Below, in pieces: positions 1 to 8,058 of a DNA stretch of 64,000 bases (position 1 is the stretch's first letter; every line of letters starts with the position of its first letter). The position numbers and the translations under genes were made by a program. This DNA comes from Mesorhizobium sp. CAU 1732. GTDB lineage: Bacteria; Pseudomonadota; Alphaproteobacteria; Rhizobiales; Rhizobiaceae. The stretch is from positions 1,178,001 to 1,242,000 of the forward strand of contig NZ_JBDQQR010000001.1 of NCBI RefSeq assembly GCF_039888675.1. Reading direction: 5' to 3'. The notes below the pieces were generated by a model. The model worked only from the letters and a program-made list of their open reading frames with translations, was not told the origin of the DNA and did not search any database.

Positions 1-1340
1 ACGAAGGACGATCCCAGGATTTCGCGCAATGCCTGATCGTTCTCGAAGAGGTCCACCGCCTCGAGCAGGCCGCGGGGCAGTTCGATCTCGTCCTCGTTGA
101 CCGTGGTGCCGGCCGGTGCGTCGGGCTCAATCTGGTTGAGCATCCCGATCAGCCCGCAGGCAAGCGAGGCTGCCAGCGCGAGATAGGGATTGGCGTCGGA
201 TGACGGGATCCGGTTTTCCACGCGGCGCCCCGCGGGGTCGGATCGCGGTACGCGGAAAGCGGTGGTGCGGTTGTCATAGCCCCATTTCGCATTGACGGGG
301 GCGGATGCCGCCTGCGTCAGGCGGCGATAGGAATTCACGTAGGGCGCGAGCATCACGAGTGCATTCGGGATGTGCCGCTGCATGCCGCCGATGAAGTGAC
401 GGAAATCGCCGGTCTCCGAGCCGTCCGCGCCGGAGAACACGTTCTTGCCCGTCTTCTTGTCGACGATCGACTGGTGGATGTGCATGGCGGAGCCCGGCTG
501 ACCCTGGATCGGTTTCGCCATGAAGGTCGCGTAGGTCTCGTGCTTCAACGCGGCCTCGCGAATGGTGCGCTTGAACAGGAACACCTGGTCGGCCAGTTCC
601 ACCGGGTCGCCGTGCCGCAGGTTGATTTCGAGCTGGCCGGCACCCTCTTCGTGGATGAGCGTGTCGATCTCCAGGCCCTGGCCTTCCGAGAAATGGTAGA
701 TGTCGTCGATCAGTTCGTCGAACTCATTGACGCCGGCGATCGAATAGCCTTGCCCGCCGCCGATCGGACGTCCCGAGCGACCGACAGGTGGTGTGAGCGG
801 ATAGTCCGGATCGGGATTCTTGCGAACCAGATAGAACTCGATTTCGGGGGCGACCACCGGCTTGAGTCCGCGTTCCGCATAGGCTGCCACCACCCGGCGC
901 AGCACGTTGCGCGGAGTGAACTCCACCAGCCGCCCATCCTGATGGACGAGGTCGCAGATGACCTGCGCGGTCGGGTCGCTTTCCCACGGCACGACCGAAA
1001 TGGTCGAGAGGTCGGGGACCAGCTTCAGGTCGCCGTCATCCTCCGGGTAGGAAAAGCCGTTGCCGTCCTCGGGGTAGCCGCCGGTGATCGTCGTCATGAA
1101 CACCGCCGACGGTAACGCCAGCGAGGTGTTCGAGGTGAACTTCTTCGACGGCATCATCTTGCCGCGCGCGACGCCCGCCTGATCAGGCGTGATGCACTCG
1201 ATGTCCTCGATCCCGCGCCAGTCGAGCCAGCCCGCCGCCTCCTTCCAGTTCTTCACGCCGCGCTGGCTTTTGACGAACTCGGGTATGCGTACGCGACCTC
1301 CACTGCCGGAGGGTCGGGCGTCCTTCTTTGCAGGCGGCAT
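1..1340 (-). CDS. Glutamine synthetase-family ligase (gamma-glutamylputrescine synthetase-like), partial
   Basis: About 446 residues are visible; the C-terminal end lies left of the window. The ATG at 1340 gives MPPAKKDARPSG. Catalytic-domain motifs of the glutamine synthetase fold are visible: PEIEFYL with the metal-binding glutamate, GQLEINLRHGDP, SAMHIHQS for nucleotide binding, and RVENRIPSSDANPYLA near the visible end. Proteins of this non-nitrogen-assimilating subgroup usually ligate glutamate to putrescine or another amine. A paralogue sits at 8059-9528 next to a putrescine transporter, which supports a polyamine role here by inference. The exact amine cannot be told from sequence. The family is clear; the substrate is moderate confidence. 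Confidence 0.88.
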   Translation of the reverse strand, partial: MPPAKKDARPSGSGGRVRIPEFVKSQRGVKNWKEAAGWLDWRGIEDIECITPDQAGVARGKMMPSKKFTSNTSLALPSAVFMTTITGGYPEDGNGFSYPEDDGDLKLVPDLSTISVVPWESDPTAQVICDLVHQDGRLVEFTPRNVLRRVVAAYAERGLKPVVAPEIEFYLVRKNPDPDYPLTPPVGRSGRPIGGGQGYSIAGVNEFDELIDDIYHFSEGQGLEIDTLIHEEGAGQLEINLRHGDPVELADQVFLFKRTIREAALKHETYATFMAKPIQGQPGSAMHIHQSIVDKKTGKNVFSGADGSETGDFRHFIGGMQRHIPNALVMLAPYVNSYRRLTQAASAPVNAKWGYDNRTTAFRVPRSDPAGRRVENRIPSSDANPYLALAASLACGLIGMLNQIEPDAPAGTTVNEDEIELPRGLLEAVDLFENDQALREILGSSF

Positions 1341-1451
1341 CAATCACCAGGGGAATGTTTCAGATGCGCCAGTATAGCCGGGCTGCGGTAACGAAGAAAA
1401 GGGGGCGGTTCCGTCGACTGCACTGGCGAAGCCGTCGCGCGACAGGCGCGA

Positions 1452-1889
1452 TCAGTCGCGCACCCTGTCCATCATGCTCTGGATGAGGGGCTGCAGGCTT
1501 TCCGGCGTGATCGGCTTGACGACGATCGCATCGATGATACCGCCCTTCTTGACGGCGCCTGTCTGTGCGGTGGCGCTGGAAACCACGATCACGAAGGGTG
1601 CCGGCCGGCCGGCTGCCAGCCTTTGCGCCGCCAGACATTCCATCAGCTCCGCAAAATCCCGTTCATCGGGGCCTATCTCGACGATGACGGTGCCCGGCAG
1701 ATTTGCCGTAAGCGCCGCGCAGGCGCGCTCTGGCGTTTCGTCGATCACCTTGAGCCCGGCCCGCTGGGCGATGCGTGAGACGACGATGCGATTGATCTGG
1801 GACGCGCCGACCACGAGAGCGAGTTCGAAATTCGCGTCAGACCTACGACCGCGCGCGTCTTCTGAGGCGTCGTATCTCGGATACGGCAT
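1452..1889 (-). CDS. CheY-like receiver-domain protein, degenerate (145 aa)
   Basis: A single-domain protein with a receiver-like alternation of strands and helices: LALVVGAS (strand 1), TVIVEIGPDERD (strand 3), PFVIVVSSA (strand 4) and AIVVKPI (strand 5). The conserved lysine before proline in strand 5 is present. However, the acidic pair expected after strand 1 is replaced by GAS, and the phospho-acceptor aspartate of strand 3 is glutamate. It therefore looks like a receiver that is not phosphorylated in the usual way. No output domain follows. It stands alone between the truncated ligase and the aceA operon, on the same strand. The partner is unknown. The ribosome site before the ATG at 1889 is weak. 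Confidence 0.7.
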   Translation of the reverse strand: MPYPRYDASEDARGRRSDANFELALVVGASQINRIVVSRIAQRAGLKVIDETPERACAALTANLPGTVIVEIGPDERDFAELMECLAAQRLAAGRPAPFVIVVSSATAQTGAVKKGGIIDAIVVKPITPESLQPLIQSMMDRVRD

Positions 1890-2002
1890 GAAGTTACCGA
1901 TCGACCGGAGTGCGTGGGGCTGATGTCAATATGACAACTCTTTGTTCTCGACTTCCGGAATCGAGTCAAGCAGATGAAGTAAGTAAGCCGCCACATATAG
2001 TT

Positions 2003-2039
2003 GAAGAAGGGGCCGCGCTTGGTACGCGGCCCCTTCTTC
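2003..2039 (-). terminator. Perfect 15-bp hairpin after the aceA operon
   Basis: Arms 2003-2017 and 2025-2039 are perfectly complementary around a 7-base loop. The hairpin lies 20 bases past the stop of the 80-aa gene. The flank is pyrimidine-rich on the descending arm but has no clean T-run, so it may be a bidirectional hairpin terminator or a 3' stabilising structure. Confidence 0.6.
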
Positions 2040-2058
2040 GCAGAACGATACTGGCCGA

Positions 2059-2301
2059 TCAGGCTCCGGTAGGAATATTGGTGACGATCACCGGGATCAT
2101 CAGATCGCCCCAGTTTCCCTCGTTGTGATGGCGAGCCGATCGTACCAACTCGACCGACACTCCGGCTTCGACAGCCTTCATGACAGACTGGTTCAGCCTG
2201 TGCAGGTCGTTGGCCACCATGCGGATGATGGCCTGTTGGTCGGTATTCATGGTCGAGGACTGTTCCTCGGCCCGTTCCTTGACGCGGGTTCTGGGAGCCA
2301 T
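2059..2301 (-). CDS. Small conserved-looking protein downstream of aceA (80 aa)
   Basis: Not recognised. It begins MAPRTRVKERAEEQ, has an ideal ribosome site (AAGGAG seven bases before the ATG at 2301), and follows aceA by 40 bases on the same strand, so the two are very likely co-transcribed. The middle (ADQQ-like Asp/Gln region, then VANDLHRLNQSVMKAVEAG) is predicted helical and amphipathic. The C-terminal third is GNWGDLMIPVIVTNIP. No signal peptide or membrane segment. Its coupling to isocitrate lyase suggests a function linked to growth on two-carbon compounds, but nothing in the sequence states what. A strong hairpin follows it. Confidence 0.72.
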   Translation of the reverse strand: MAPRTRVKERAEEQSSTMNTDQQAIIRMVANDLHRLNQSVMKAVEAGVSVELVRSARHHNEGNWGDLMIPVIVTNIPTGA

Positions 2302-2341
2302 TTGTCTTCTCCTTGGATGTGCCCTTGGGCCGTTGATCGGA

Positions 2342-3631
2342 TCACTCCGCCGCAGGGCGGAACTGGTCGTGTTCTGTCGATTCCTTCATTGCGGTCGTCG
2401 ATGACTGGCCGCCCGTGATCGCCATGGAGACGGCGTCGAAATAGCCGGTGCCGACTTCGCGCTGGTGCTTGGTCGCTGTGTAGCCGTTAACCTCGGAAGC
2501 GAACTCCGCTTCCTGAAGCTCCGAATAGGCGGCCATCTGGCGATCCTTGTAGCCGCGCGCCAACTCGAACATGCCGTGGTTCAACTGATGGAAGCCGGCC
2601 AGCGTGATGAATTGGAACTTGTAGCCCATCGCGCCGAGTTCACGCTGGAACTTGGCGATGGTCGCGTCGTCCAGATGCTTCTTCCAGTTGAAGGACGGCG
2701 AGCAGTTGTAGGCAAGCAGCTTGCCCGGATGCGCCTTGTGCACGCCTTCCGCGAATTTGCGCGCCTGCTCGAGGTCCGGCTTCGACGTCTCGCACCAGAT
2801 CAGGTCGCAATGCGGCGCATAGGCGATGGCGCGCGCGATGCAGGGCTCGATGCCGTTCTTGACGTTGTAGAAGCCTTCGACCGTGCGACCCGCATCGTAA
2901 TCGACGAAGGGCTGGTCGCGCTCGTCGATATCCGATGTGATCAGCTTTGCGGCTTCCGCGTCGGTGCGGGCGATCACCAGTGTCGGCGTGCCCATGACGT
3001 CGGCTGCAAGCCGTGCGGCGTTGAGGTTGCGGATATGCGCTGCGGTCGGGATCAGAACCTTGCCGCCGAGATGGCCGCACTTCTTCTCCGATGCGAGCTG
3101 GTCTTCGTAGTGAACGCCGGCCGCGCCCGCCTCGATGAAAGCCTTCATGATTTCGAAGGCGTTCAGAGGACCGCCAAAGCCGGCTTCCGCGTCAGCCACG
3201 ATCGGCGCGAACCAGGTGTCCACCGACAGGCCCTTGCCTTCCGAGGTCTCGATCTGGTCGGCGCGCTGCAGCGTTTTGTTGATGCGCTTGGCCAGTTCCG
3301 GAGCCGCATTGGCGGGGTAAAGCGACTGGTCGGGATACATCGATGACGCCGTGTTGGCGTCGGCCGCGACCTGCCAACCCGAGAGGTAGATCGCCTTCAA
3401 CCCGGCGCGGACCATCTGCATGGCCTGATTGCCGGAGAGCGCGCCGAGCGCGTTGACGAAATCTTCCTCGTGAATGAGCTTCCAGAGACGGTTCGCGCCC
3501 ATCTCGGCCAGCGAATGCCGGATTTGGACGGAGCCACGCAGCCGCTTTACGTCCTCGGCAGAATAGGGGCGATCGACGCCGTCGAAGCGACCTTCGGGAG
3601 CAGATGGAACGAGGTTGTAAAAGTCAGTCAT
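2342..3631 (-). CDS. aceA: Isocitrate lyase
   Basis: Cleaves isocitrate to glyoxylate and succinate, the first step of the glyoxylate shunt, in the cytosol. The 429-residue product starts [14 protein letters not shown] and has the usual length for short bacterial isocitrate lyases. The active-site signature KKCGHLGGK is at about residues 183-191 (catalytic Cys about 185), preceded by ADAEAGFGG, a metal/substrate loop. The reading frame is open upstream to 3811, but the start at 3631 has a GGAG ribosome site and matches the family N-terminus, so the longer version is rejected. It is divergent from an ScfR/RamB-type regulator at 3856, a pairing that suggests direct control. The 80-aa gene follows. 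Confidence 0.97.
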   Translation of the reverse strand: MTDFYNLVPSAPEGRFDGVDRPYSAEDVKRLRGSVQIRHSLAEMGANRLWKLIHEEDFVNALGALSGNQAMQMVRAGLKAIYLSGWQVAADANTASSMYPDQSLYPANAAPELAKRINKTLQRADQIETSEGKGLSVDTWFAPIVADAEAGFGGPLNAFEIMKAFIEAGAAGVHYEDQLASEKKCGHLGGKVLIPTAAHIRNLNAARLAADVMGTPTLVIARTDAEAAKLITSDIDERDQPFVDYDAGRTVEGFYNVKNGIEPCIARAIAYAPHCDLIWCETSKPDLEQARKFAEGVHKAHPGKLLAYNCSPSFNWKKHLDDATIAKFQRELGAMGYKFQFITLAGFHQLNHGMFELARGYKDRQMAAYSELQEAEFASEVNGYTATKHQREVGTGYFDAVSMAITGGQSSTTAMKESTEHDQFRPAAE

Positions 3632-3784
3632 TGCCGTCTCCGTAGCGTGTATCATGTTTGTCCGTCCGGGCATTGCCGGTGTTTTTCTATGTGACGGATT
3701 TACATTGCATTGCCGAAGAGAACGAGGAAATTGCTGAAAAGGCTCCAATAAATCGGGTGAAGCTGTCTTGCTTTTCACAGATTG

Positions 3785-3848
3785 TGATTGTAAATTTGTC
3801 AAAATTGTCAAAGCGCATCAGATGCCTTTGTTTGTAAAGTGTGTAAAG
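3785..3848. promoter_or_regulatory. Cluster of TTGT(C/A)AA-type boxes in the aceA/regulator gap
   Basis: The 224-bp divergent gap holds two direct copies of TTGTCAAA (3796-3803 and 3805-3812, 9-bp period), an ATTGTAAA at about 3787 and TTTGTAAA at 3831-3838 just before the regulator start. RamB-type regulators bind short AT-rich boxes of similar look. Assignment as the operator is inference. Confidence 0.45.
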
Positions 3849-3855
3849 GCGGTCA

Positions 3856-5298
3856 ATGGCTGACCAGAAAATATTCGCCGGTCCGCGCATTCGGCGCATT
3901 CGCAACGCCAAGGGCTTGACCCAGACGGCGATGGCCGAGGGGCTGGGCATTTCGCCTTCATACCTCAACCTCATCGAGCGCAATCAGCGCCCGCTGACGG
4001 TCCAGCTCATTCTCAAGCTCGCTTCGGTCTACAAGATCGAACCGGAGGAGTTGCAGGCAGAAGCGGGCGGTTCGATCGCCGCTTTGCGCGAGGTGTTCGC
4101 CGATCCGCTGCTGTCCGGTGAGTTGCCAGGAGATCAGGAACTTCTCGAGATCGCCGAAGGCGCCCCAAACGCCACGGCTGCGGTCGTCAAACTGTTCCGG
4201 GCCTACAAGGAGCAGGCCGTGCGCCTCTCCGACCTCTCCGAATTGCTGGCACGCGAAGGACACGCGACGTCGCTGTCGTCGGCACGCCTGCCGATCGACG
4301 AGGTTCGCGAGACCTTCGAGCGCAGGCCGAACCATTTCGCACGCCTTGAGGAGGAGACCGAGGCTTTCGCCCAGGTGCTTCAGCCCGGCGATGACCTTCT
4401 CGGCGCGCTGAAGGACTGGCTCCGGCGCGATTACGGGATCGTCGTGAAGGTCCTTCCGGTCGCGACGATGCCGAACTGGCGCAGGCGCTACGATCGCCAC
4501 TCGCAGCGTCTGTTCATATCGGAGCGCCTTTCGCCATTCGACCAGTTGCGCGAAGTGGCGATGGAGGCGTGCCTGATCCGCTGCCAGGTGGCGGTCGCAG
4601 CCGAAATTCAGGCGCTCAAACTGTCGTCAGACGAGGCGCGGCGGCTTGCCCGCTTCGAGCTCGGACGCTACGCGGCCCACGCGCTGATGATGCCCTATCA
4701 GGCCTTCCAGACGGCGGCGATCCGCGCGCGCTACGACATCGACGTTCTGCGCTCGCGTTTCGGCGTGTCGTTCGAGCAGGCGGCAAACCGGTTGACCATG
4801 CTCCAGCGCTCGGGGTCAGCCGGCGTGCCGTTCTTCATGATGGAAATTGACAATGCCGGCCACCGGTTTCGCCGCGCCGGCGCGCAAGGGTTTCCGCAGG
4901 CGCGGTTCGGGGGAGGGTGCCCCAAACTGCCGGTTCACGCGGCGTTCGCCAATCCGGGCCAGATCCTTGTCGAGGCCGTTGAGATGCCCGACGGCGCTGA
5001 GTTCCTGACCTTGGCGCGCACATTGGAAGGGCCGCAAGGGGCTTTTTCCGAGCGTCCGCGCCGCACCGCAATCCTGCTTGGCTGCGACATCGGCTTCATG
5101 GACGAAATCGTCTATGCCGCGGCGCTGCCGGCGGGTGGGGCAGGCGGCAAGGCCGCTCGCGTGCCGTCGACCCCGATCGGGCCTGCCTGCCGCCTGTGCG
5201 AACGCGTCGGCTGTCTCGCCCGCGCCGAACCGCCCATCACGAGGCCGCTCGGCCTGGACGAAATGGTGACCGGCCTGAGCGCATTCGATTTTCAGTGA
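3856..5298 (+). CDS. ScfR/RamB-type XRE regulator of short-chain fatty acid or acetate metabolism
   Basis: A 480-residue transcription factor. Residues about 8-62 form an XRE helix-turn-helix (TQTAMAEGLGISPSYLNLIE). The middle is the ImmA/IrrE-like domain of this family, here without a HExxH metal site. The C-terminal DUF2083-like part includes CPKLPVHAAF and ends with a cysteine cluster, ACRLCERVGCLARAEPP, typical of the family. Members regulate glyoxylate, propionate or acetate genes, often sensing an acyl-CoA. It is divergent from aceA with a 224-bp shared regulatory region, so control of isocitrate lyase is the natural inference. The ribosome site is modest (AAAGGCGG). Confidence 0.88.
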   Translation: MADQKIFAGPRIRRIRNAKGLTQTAMAEGLGISPSYLNLIERNQRPLTVQLILKLASVYKIEPEELQAEAGGSIAALREVFADPLLSGELPGDQELLEIAEGAPNATAAVVKLFRAYKEQAVRLSDLSELLAREGHATSLSSARLPIDEVRETFERRPNHFARLEEETEAFAQVLQPGDDLLGALKDWLRRDYGIVVKVLPVATMPNWRRRYDRHSQRLFISERLSPFDQLREVAMEACLIRCQVAVAAEIQALKLSSDEARRLARFELGRYAAHALMMPYQAFQTAAIRARYDIDVLRSRFGVSFEQAANRLTMLQRSGSAGVPFFMMEIDNAGHRFRRAGAQGFPQARFGGGCPKLPVHAAFANPGQILVEAVEMPDGAEFLTLARTLEGPQGAFSERPRRTAILLGCDIGFMDEIVYAAALPAGGAGGKAARVPSTPIGPACRLCERVGCLARAEPPITRPLGLDEMVTGLSAFDFQ

Positions 5299-5304
5299 GA
5301 TGAT

Positions 5305-5607
5305 TTAGTCACGCGGTAGGCCGCTCAAGATTGCCGCGACATCACGGCGACCGTCAATGACGGCAATGATCTCTACCGTGTCCGATCCTGCATCAGGGCG
5401 ATAGAATACGACATGATTGCGATAGACGATCAGCCGGTATCGTGAATCGTAACGACGACCTTGTTCAGGAAGCGCGCTCAGTCCGCTGCAGGCATCCCGT
5501 ATTCCTTCTGCATAGCTGACAGCCGCGCTCGGATTCCGTGCCTTGATGTAATTCGCAATGTCTCGGAGTTGTTGCTTCGCGTCGTCTCGCCAGACGATTT
5601 TAGGCAC
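5305..5607 (-). CDS. RelE/ParE-family toxin
   Basis: A 100-residue protein, MPKIVWRDDAKQQLRD, with the RelE/ParE pattern: the first helix pair AKQQLRDIANYIKARNP, the strands YRLIVYRNHVVFYRP and EIIAVIDGRRD. Members either cut mRNA at the ribosome (RelE) or poison gyrase (ParE). The ARNPSAAVSYAEGI spacing leans to ParE, but this is not decisive. Its start overlaps the last 8 bases of the upstream antitoxin gene, the standard toxin-antitoxin arrangement with antitoxin first. The stop lies 7 bases from the convergent regulator. Confidence 0.85.
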   Translation of the reverse strand: MPKIVWRDDAKQQLRDIANYIKARNPSAAVSYAEGIRDACSGLSALPEQGRRYDSRYRLIVYRNHVVFYRPDAGSDTVEIIAVIDGRRDVAAILSGLPRD

Positions 5608-5797
5608 GCAAACCCTTCAGCAACTCGTCCATGAATTCCTCATGCGGCGTTTCACCGCCATGTGCTTCCGACTCCGCCAGCACGGCATCGATCCGCTTGC
5701 GTGCTGCCAGCCGCAGCAATTCGCGCCCTAGCTCTTCCTGCTCGGCATCCGGCAGCGCTTCGACTTCCTTGATGGCGTCGATCAGTGTCTGGTTCAT
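5600..5797 (-). CDS. Antitoxin of the RelE/ParE pair (65 aa)
   Basis: The product starts MNQTLIDAIKEVEALPD and continues as a mostly helical, acidic peptide (EQEELGRELLRLAARKRID), ending HEEFMDELLKGLRA. This matches the small addiction-module antidotes encoded ahead of ParE/RelE toxins. The start at 5797 is chosen over the longer open frame (to 5938) because AAAGGAG lies 10 bases upstream. It overlaps the toxin start by 8 bases. No ribbon-helix-helix signature could be read with certainty, so its DNA-binding fold is uncertain. Confidence 0.78.
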   Translation of the reverse strand: MNQTLIDAIKEVEALPDAEQEELGRELLRLAARKRIDAVLAESEAHGGETPHEEFMDELLKGLRA

Positions 5798-5855
5798 GGG
5801 ACCGAACTCCTTTGGCCGGAAAGATAGCATTCGCATCGCAAAATGCGAATTCATC

Positions 5856-6833
5856 TCACGCCGTCCGCAACACCACGTTGCCCATGACCTTTCCACCCTC
5901 GACCGCCTCGTGCGCCGTCGCGATATCGTCGAGCGCATATGTCGCGCCGATCGCGTGCTTCAGCGAACCGGCTTCGAGCAGCCGTGTAAGTTCGGCAACG
6001 GCCGCCTGTCGCTCGGCCTGCTGCAGCTCGTAGACCACGAAGACCTGGAGCGTCAGGCTTCCCCACAACATGGCCGGGAAGGACAGCGGGATGTCACCTG
6101 CGACGTTCGATCCGTAGCAGACCATCTTGCCGTGCTGCGCCAACACGCCCTTGGCGAGAAGCGGGAGCGTGCTCGACATGTCCATGTCGATAATGCCGTC
6201 CACGCCTTTGCCTCCGGTCAGCGTCTTGACGCGTTCTGCGACGTCTTCGTGGCGGTAGTCGATGAGCTCGTCCACGCCGCCGTTCCGCGCCAGGCGCTGG
6301 CGTTCGGGTGACGACGTGCCGATGACGCGGGCGCCCGCGAGCTTGGCGATCTGGACGGCGTAGTGACCGACAGCGGCGGCCGCACCGGTCACGAAGATTG
6401 TTTTGCCCTTCAGATCACCATGCAGCGTTACAGCGTGAAGCGCCGTCAGCGCCGGTATGCCCATGCACGCGCCCGTCGCGAAGTCTATCGCATCAGGTAG
6501 TGTTACCGCCTGCTGTTCCGGTACCGCGATGTACTCCGCAGCCGTTCCGAAGGGCCGCTTCCACTGGCCGTTCCAGATCCAGACGCGCTCGCCGATGCGG
6601 GCCTTGTCGATGCCATCGCCGACAGCCTCGACGACGCCTGCGCCATCCGAGTGCGGAACGATGCGCGGCGCGATCAGCGGACGGCCCTTTCGGCTCTTCA
6701 CATCCGATGGATTGACACCTGACGCGTGAAGCCTGACGAGAACCTCGCCCGGCCGGGGCGTCGGCGTATCGATCTCGCCGACGGTCAGGACCTCGCGCGC
6801 CTCGCCGTTCTTCTCGTACCACGCAGCTTTCAT
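5856..6833 (-). CDS. Zinc-independent NADPH:quinone oxidoreductase (MDR superfamily)
   Basis: A 325-residue medium-chain dehydrogenase/reductase. The N-terminal GroES-like fold includes GEVLVRLHASGVNPSD, with no zinc-ligand cysteine/histidine set. The Rossmann nucleotide-binding loop is VTGAAAAVGHYAVQIAK at about residues 150-166, followed by DELIDYRHEDV. These are hallmarks of the QOR-type branch that reduces quinones or enals with NADPH. The start at 6833 has a perfect GGAGGAG site, so the longer open frame is not used. It is divergent from the EamA transporter at 7039. The actual substrate is not inferable. Confidence 0.9.
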   Translation of the reverse strand: MKAAWYEKNGEAREVLTVGEIDTPTPRPGEVLVRLHASGVNPSDVKSRKGRPLIAPRIVPHSDGAGVVEAVGDGIDKARIGERVWIWNGQWKRPFGTAAEYIAVPEQQAVTLPDAIDFATGACMGIPALTALHAVTLHGDLKGKTIFVTGAAAAVGHYAVQIAKLAGARVIGTSSPERQRLARNGGVDELIDYRHEDVAERVKTLTGGKGVDGIIDMDMSSTLPLLAKGVLAQHGKMVCYGSNVAGDIPLSFPAMLWGSLTLQVFVVYELQQAERQAAVAELTRLLEAGSLKHAIGATYALDDIATAHEAVEGGKVMGNVVLRTA

Positions 6834-7038
6834 CGTTGGCTCCTCCTCGCCATGGCGTTCTCGCGCCTGCGGCTCATATGCCGTCCTATCCGCGTAAGCT
6901 GCAAGAGGATGACGACCGCGGACAGCCTTGTCGGTGACACAAATGTATGAGGCTGCTGGATCACGCCATCGACAGCCAATCGCGTTACGCAAATCGGTGT
7001 GCATCGCCGATGCGCGAACCAACCGGAAGCGCCCTGCG

Positions 7039-8001
7039 ATGGCCGATGCCGTGCCGAATTCCAGACCATCGACTGCGGCGCAGCCCGCTTCAGGCATGGG
7101 CGACGAGCGCCTTGGCTTCCTGCTCGTCTTCCTGTCGGCACTCTGCTGGAGTTTCGGCGGCGCGATCGCACGCTTCATCGAGGTCGATGATTCCTGGACT
7201 GTCGTCTTCTGGCGATCGTTCTGGGCTGCGGCATTCCTGTTCGGCTACATGATCTGGCGGGACGGGCTTGCCGGCACGGTCAGGCTGTTCCGCGACATGG
7301 AACTTCCGGGCGTGGCCGTCGGCTGTTGCTTCGCGATCGCCTCGACATCCTTCGTCGTCGCGCTGGGCTATACGACCGTCGCCAACATCCTGCTGATGCA
7401 GGCTGGCGTTCCGCTGATCGCCGCGCTCATTGCCTTCGTGCTGTTTCGCGAACGTGTCTCCACGCCGACCTGGATCGCGATCGGCGCCGTGATCGCTGGC
7501 GTCGCGATCATGGTATCGGATTCGCTGAATGGAAACGTCTCCCCTGTCGGCGACGGGCTGGCGATCACCATTGCGGTCGTGTTTGCATGCGCCACGGTGA
7601 TCACACGCCGCTTCTCGCATGTGCGGATGACCCCGGCGACGTGCCTCGGAACGGTGATTGCCGGCAGCTTCGCGGCAACCCAGGCCTCCGCGTTCTCGGT
7701 CTCGGTGTCGGATATGGGTTTCCTGTTCGCGTTCGGGGCGCTCAACCTCGGCCTGGGGCTGGCGTTCTTCGCCACCGGTGCCCGCATGATCGCGGCGGCT
7801 TATGCCGCGCTGTTGGGAACGTTCGAGACGCTGCTCGGTCCGGTATGGGTATGGCTCGTGCATGACGAGATACCCTCGGGACGGACGATCCTCGGCGGTT
7901 CGATTGTCTTCGCCGCGTTGATGGTCCACATCGGTCTCGAGTTCCGCCGGCTTGCCCGTCCGCAAAAGCCCGGAACGACCGGAATGCCGTCTCCCCATTG
8001 A
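7039..8001 (+). CDS. EamA/DMT-family inner-membrane transporter
   Basis: About 320 residues with ten hydrophobic segments, in two EamA repeats. The first begins LGFLLVFLSALCWSFGGAIARF and includes FWRSFWAAAFLFGYMI; the second begins DGLAITIAVVFACATVITRR. DMT proteins export metabolites such as amino acids or nucleosides across the inner membrane. The start is uncertain: ATG at 7039 (MADAVPNSRP) is preferred, an ATG at 7096 (MGDERLGF) would also give a full protein, and the frame is open further upstream. The substrate is unknown. Confidence 0.88.
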   Translation: MADAVPNSRPSTAAQPASGMGDERLGFLLVFLSALCWSFGGAIARFIEVDDSWTVVFWRSFWAAAFLFGYMIWRDGLAGTVRLFRDMELPGVAVGCCFAIASTSFVVALGYTTVANILLMQAGVPLIAALIAFVLFRERVSTPTWIAIGAVIAGVAIMVSDSLNGNVSPVGDGLAITIAVVFACATVITRRFSHVRMTPATCLGTVIAGSFAATQASAFSVSVSDMGFLFAFGALNLGLGLAFFATGARMIAAAYAALLGTFETLLGPVWVWLVHDEIPSGRTILGGSIVFAALMVHIGLEFRRLARPQKPGTTGMPSPH

Positions 8002-8058
8002 CAAGCGTGAACCGCCGAAGGCAGGCTGTAGTATCCGCAACAGATATACAGGTTTATC

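Noticed and set aside
3632..3811. 60-residue N-terminal extension of isocitrate lyase
   Set aside because: No family similarity, no ribosome site, and it would cover the regulatory gap; the start at 3631 has GGAG.
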